From Variovorax sp. YR216 (GTDB lineage Bacteria > Pseudomonadota > Gammaproteobacteria > Burkholderiales > Burkholderiaceae_C), in NCBI RefSeq assembly GCF_900107745.1, contig NZ_FNRO01000027.1, positions 1-64,000 of the forward strand: a DNA stretch of 64,000 nucleotides. Reading direction: 5' to 3'. The notes beneath the pieces are model-generated. The model had not been told where the DNA came from, did not search any database, and saw nothing but the letters and a program-made list of their open reading frames with translations. Positions within the stretch are counted from its first letter, which is position 1; each line of letters opens with the position of its first letter. The position numbers were made by a program, and so were the translations under genes. This document shows positions 63,223 through 64,000 of the stretch, piece after piece.

Positions 63223-63930
63223 AGACGACGGCTGGTCTAGCAAGGTGGCCGTGCAGAATTGGTCTCCGTCCGATTCGACGGGCACCTGCCCCAGTTCATC
63301 GAAACTCTCCGCGCAATCTCCGCCTTGCAGCAGGAACGCTTCCCCGCGGGAGACGGCTGCGAGTTCGCAGACCTGCATCGGGTGCATGGCTGGACGGCGG
63401 ATTTTGTCCGGCGCAGCCCACGCGGCCTGCGGCCGCCCACGCCATGTTCGAATCGCGATGGCTCGTGCGGCTTTTCGCGCGGGGCCGGGTTTGATGACTG
63501 AGCTGATCGGGTCTGCGGTCGTGGGCGCCGAACATGCGCCAGCCGAAGAGCCCGGCGGCGAACCTGCCGCCGGGCTGGGTCTCCCGTTCGTGCTGCGTTT
63601 GCCTTCGAGAGGCTGCGATTGCCTACGTGAGAGGCGCACCGGAATACCCGGTGCCGACTCTACGTCGCGATGGCGCGTTCCGGTGCCGCGACTTGTATCG
63701 AGGTGAATCTGCGGCGAGGTACGACGTGACCTGCGCGGCGGCTCTACGCCTTGACGCGGATGATCTCCACGGGGCCAATGCCGGTGGCGAAAAGGTCGAG
63801 AGTCTCGCTCACGAACACCTCGGCGCACAGACGAGATGGTTCTTGCCGAGGAACCGTTTCGAGGTCATGTTCGTTTCGCTAGGTTTGCGCACCGCAACAT
63901 AGAATCGTCGGCCCCCCGGGAAAGGTTCGA
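63223..63930. other. Decayed or non-coding stretch
   Basis: About 700 bases after the aromatic operon. Only the DAHP synthase scrap at 63301-63369 is recognisable. Other open frames on both strands have low-complexity Pro/Arg composition without family match and no good ribosome site. No terminator hairpin with a T run was identified. Confidence 0.4.
63301..63369 (-). pseudogene. Fragment of class II DAHP synthase
   Basis: The minus-strand frame reads CELAAVSRGEAFLLQGGDCAESF, in which GEAFLLQGGDCAESF is the signature of class II (plant-type) 3-deoxy-D-arabino-heptulosonate-7-phosphate synthase. The expected continuation after AESF is absent, and upstream the frame loses character. A short relic of an aroG-type gene next to the aromatic operon. 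Confidence 0.6.
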
Positions 63931-64000
63931 TGTCCAGGCGTTCCCTCAAGACCCTCAAGCGTTCCTCAACGCCTTTCGTGCGCGTCGGGGCGAGCGGCGT
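63931..64000 (+). CDS. Start of an unidentified gene (cut by window edge)
   Basis: ATG at 63931 follows GAAAGG 5 bases upstream. The 23 codons seen are basic and Ser/Thr-rich, as in a short N-terminal extension. Too little is present for a family call; it may also be a chance frame. Confidence 0.35.

Overview
This 64 kb window is GC-rich (roughly two thirds G+C by eye) and almost fully coding. Gene content points to a betaproteobacterium of the order Burkholderiales: a triplicated DUF4148 protein, a TAXI-type TRAP solute receptor, an Lrp/phhA/hppD aromatic cluster and an AscD-type ferredoxin reductase. This placement is inference from gene content; no rRNA or tRNA gene was seen.

Layout. 0-4.2 kb: tail of an acyl-CoA dehydrogenase, a D15-type outer-membrane barrel, a zinc-ribbon membrane protein and a TAXI receptor. 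4.2-10.2 kb: a monoglyceride-lipase-like hydrolase, then a three-gene minus-strand phosphorelay (multi-GAF hybrid kinase, Hpt protein, receiver-cyclase). 10.3-11.8 kb: an ECF41 sigma factor and a carboxymuconolactone-decarboxylase-like gene, each behind the same promoter motif. 11.9-18.3 kb: phosphotransacetylase, acetate kinase, a small protein, GNAT, DUF3141 hydrolase and FabI in one direction. 18.3-20.6 kb: a tail-anchored protein, a lipoprotein, a 3 x 20 bp direct repeat and two decayed genes. 20.6-28.4 kb: a RutR-like-regulated operon (PanE-like reductase, creatininase-family hydrolase, NMT1-type ABC importer, FAD oxidase, RutR-like regulator, 2Fe-2S/FAD reductase). 28.4-41.7 kb: accessory region with an M16 peptidase and HipB-like regulator, a universal stress protein, a TetR-controlled nemA/SDR/MDR operon, a transglutaminase-like protein and several mobile-element and gene relics. 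41.8-50.6 kb: a cytochrome b/ferredoxin/cyclase fusion, the DUF4148 protein, a 2-oxoacid dehydrogenase E1alpha/E1beta/E2 operon, small envelope proteins and an MDR reductase. 51-59.5 kb: a ferredoxin-cyclase-globin fusion downstream of a split, cyclic-nucleotide-gated PEP-synthase/rifampin-phosphotransferase-like pair, a DUF1330 gene and a SAM-cyclase-ATPase-TPR giant. 59.6-63.2 kb: divergent Lrp regulator and hppD-phhB-phhA-SDR, a phenylalanine/tyrosine catabolic operon. The end holds a class II DAHP synthase scrap and the start of another gene.

Main theme. Four class III nucleotide cyclases with four different input modules lie in this window: receiver, cytochrome b plus 2Fe-2S, 2Fe-2S plus globin, and SAM/STAND-ATPase. 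One sits on the same strand just downstream of an enzyme subunit that carries an intact cyclic-nucleotide-binding domain. The most promising undescribed system is therefore the 51.1-55.6 kb locus: a putative redox- and gas-sensing cyclase that may locally control a split phosphohistidine-swivel phosphotransferase.
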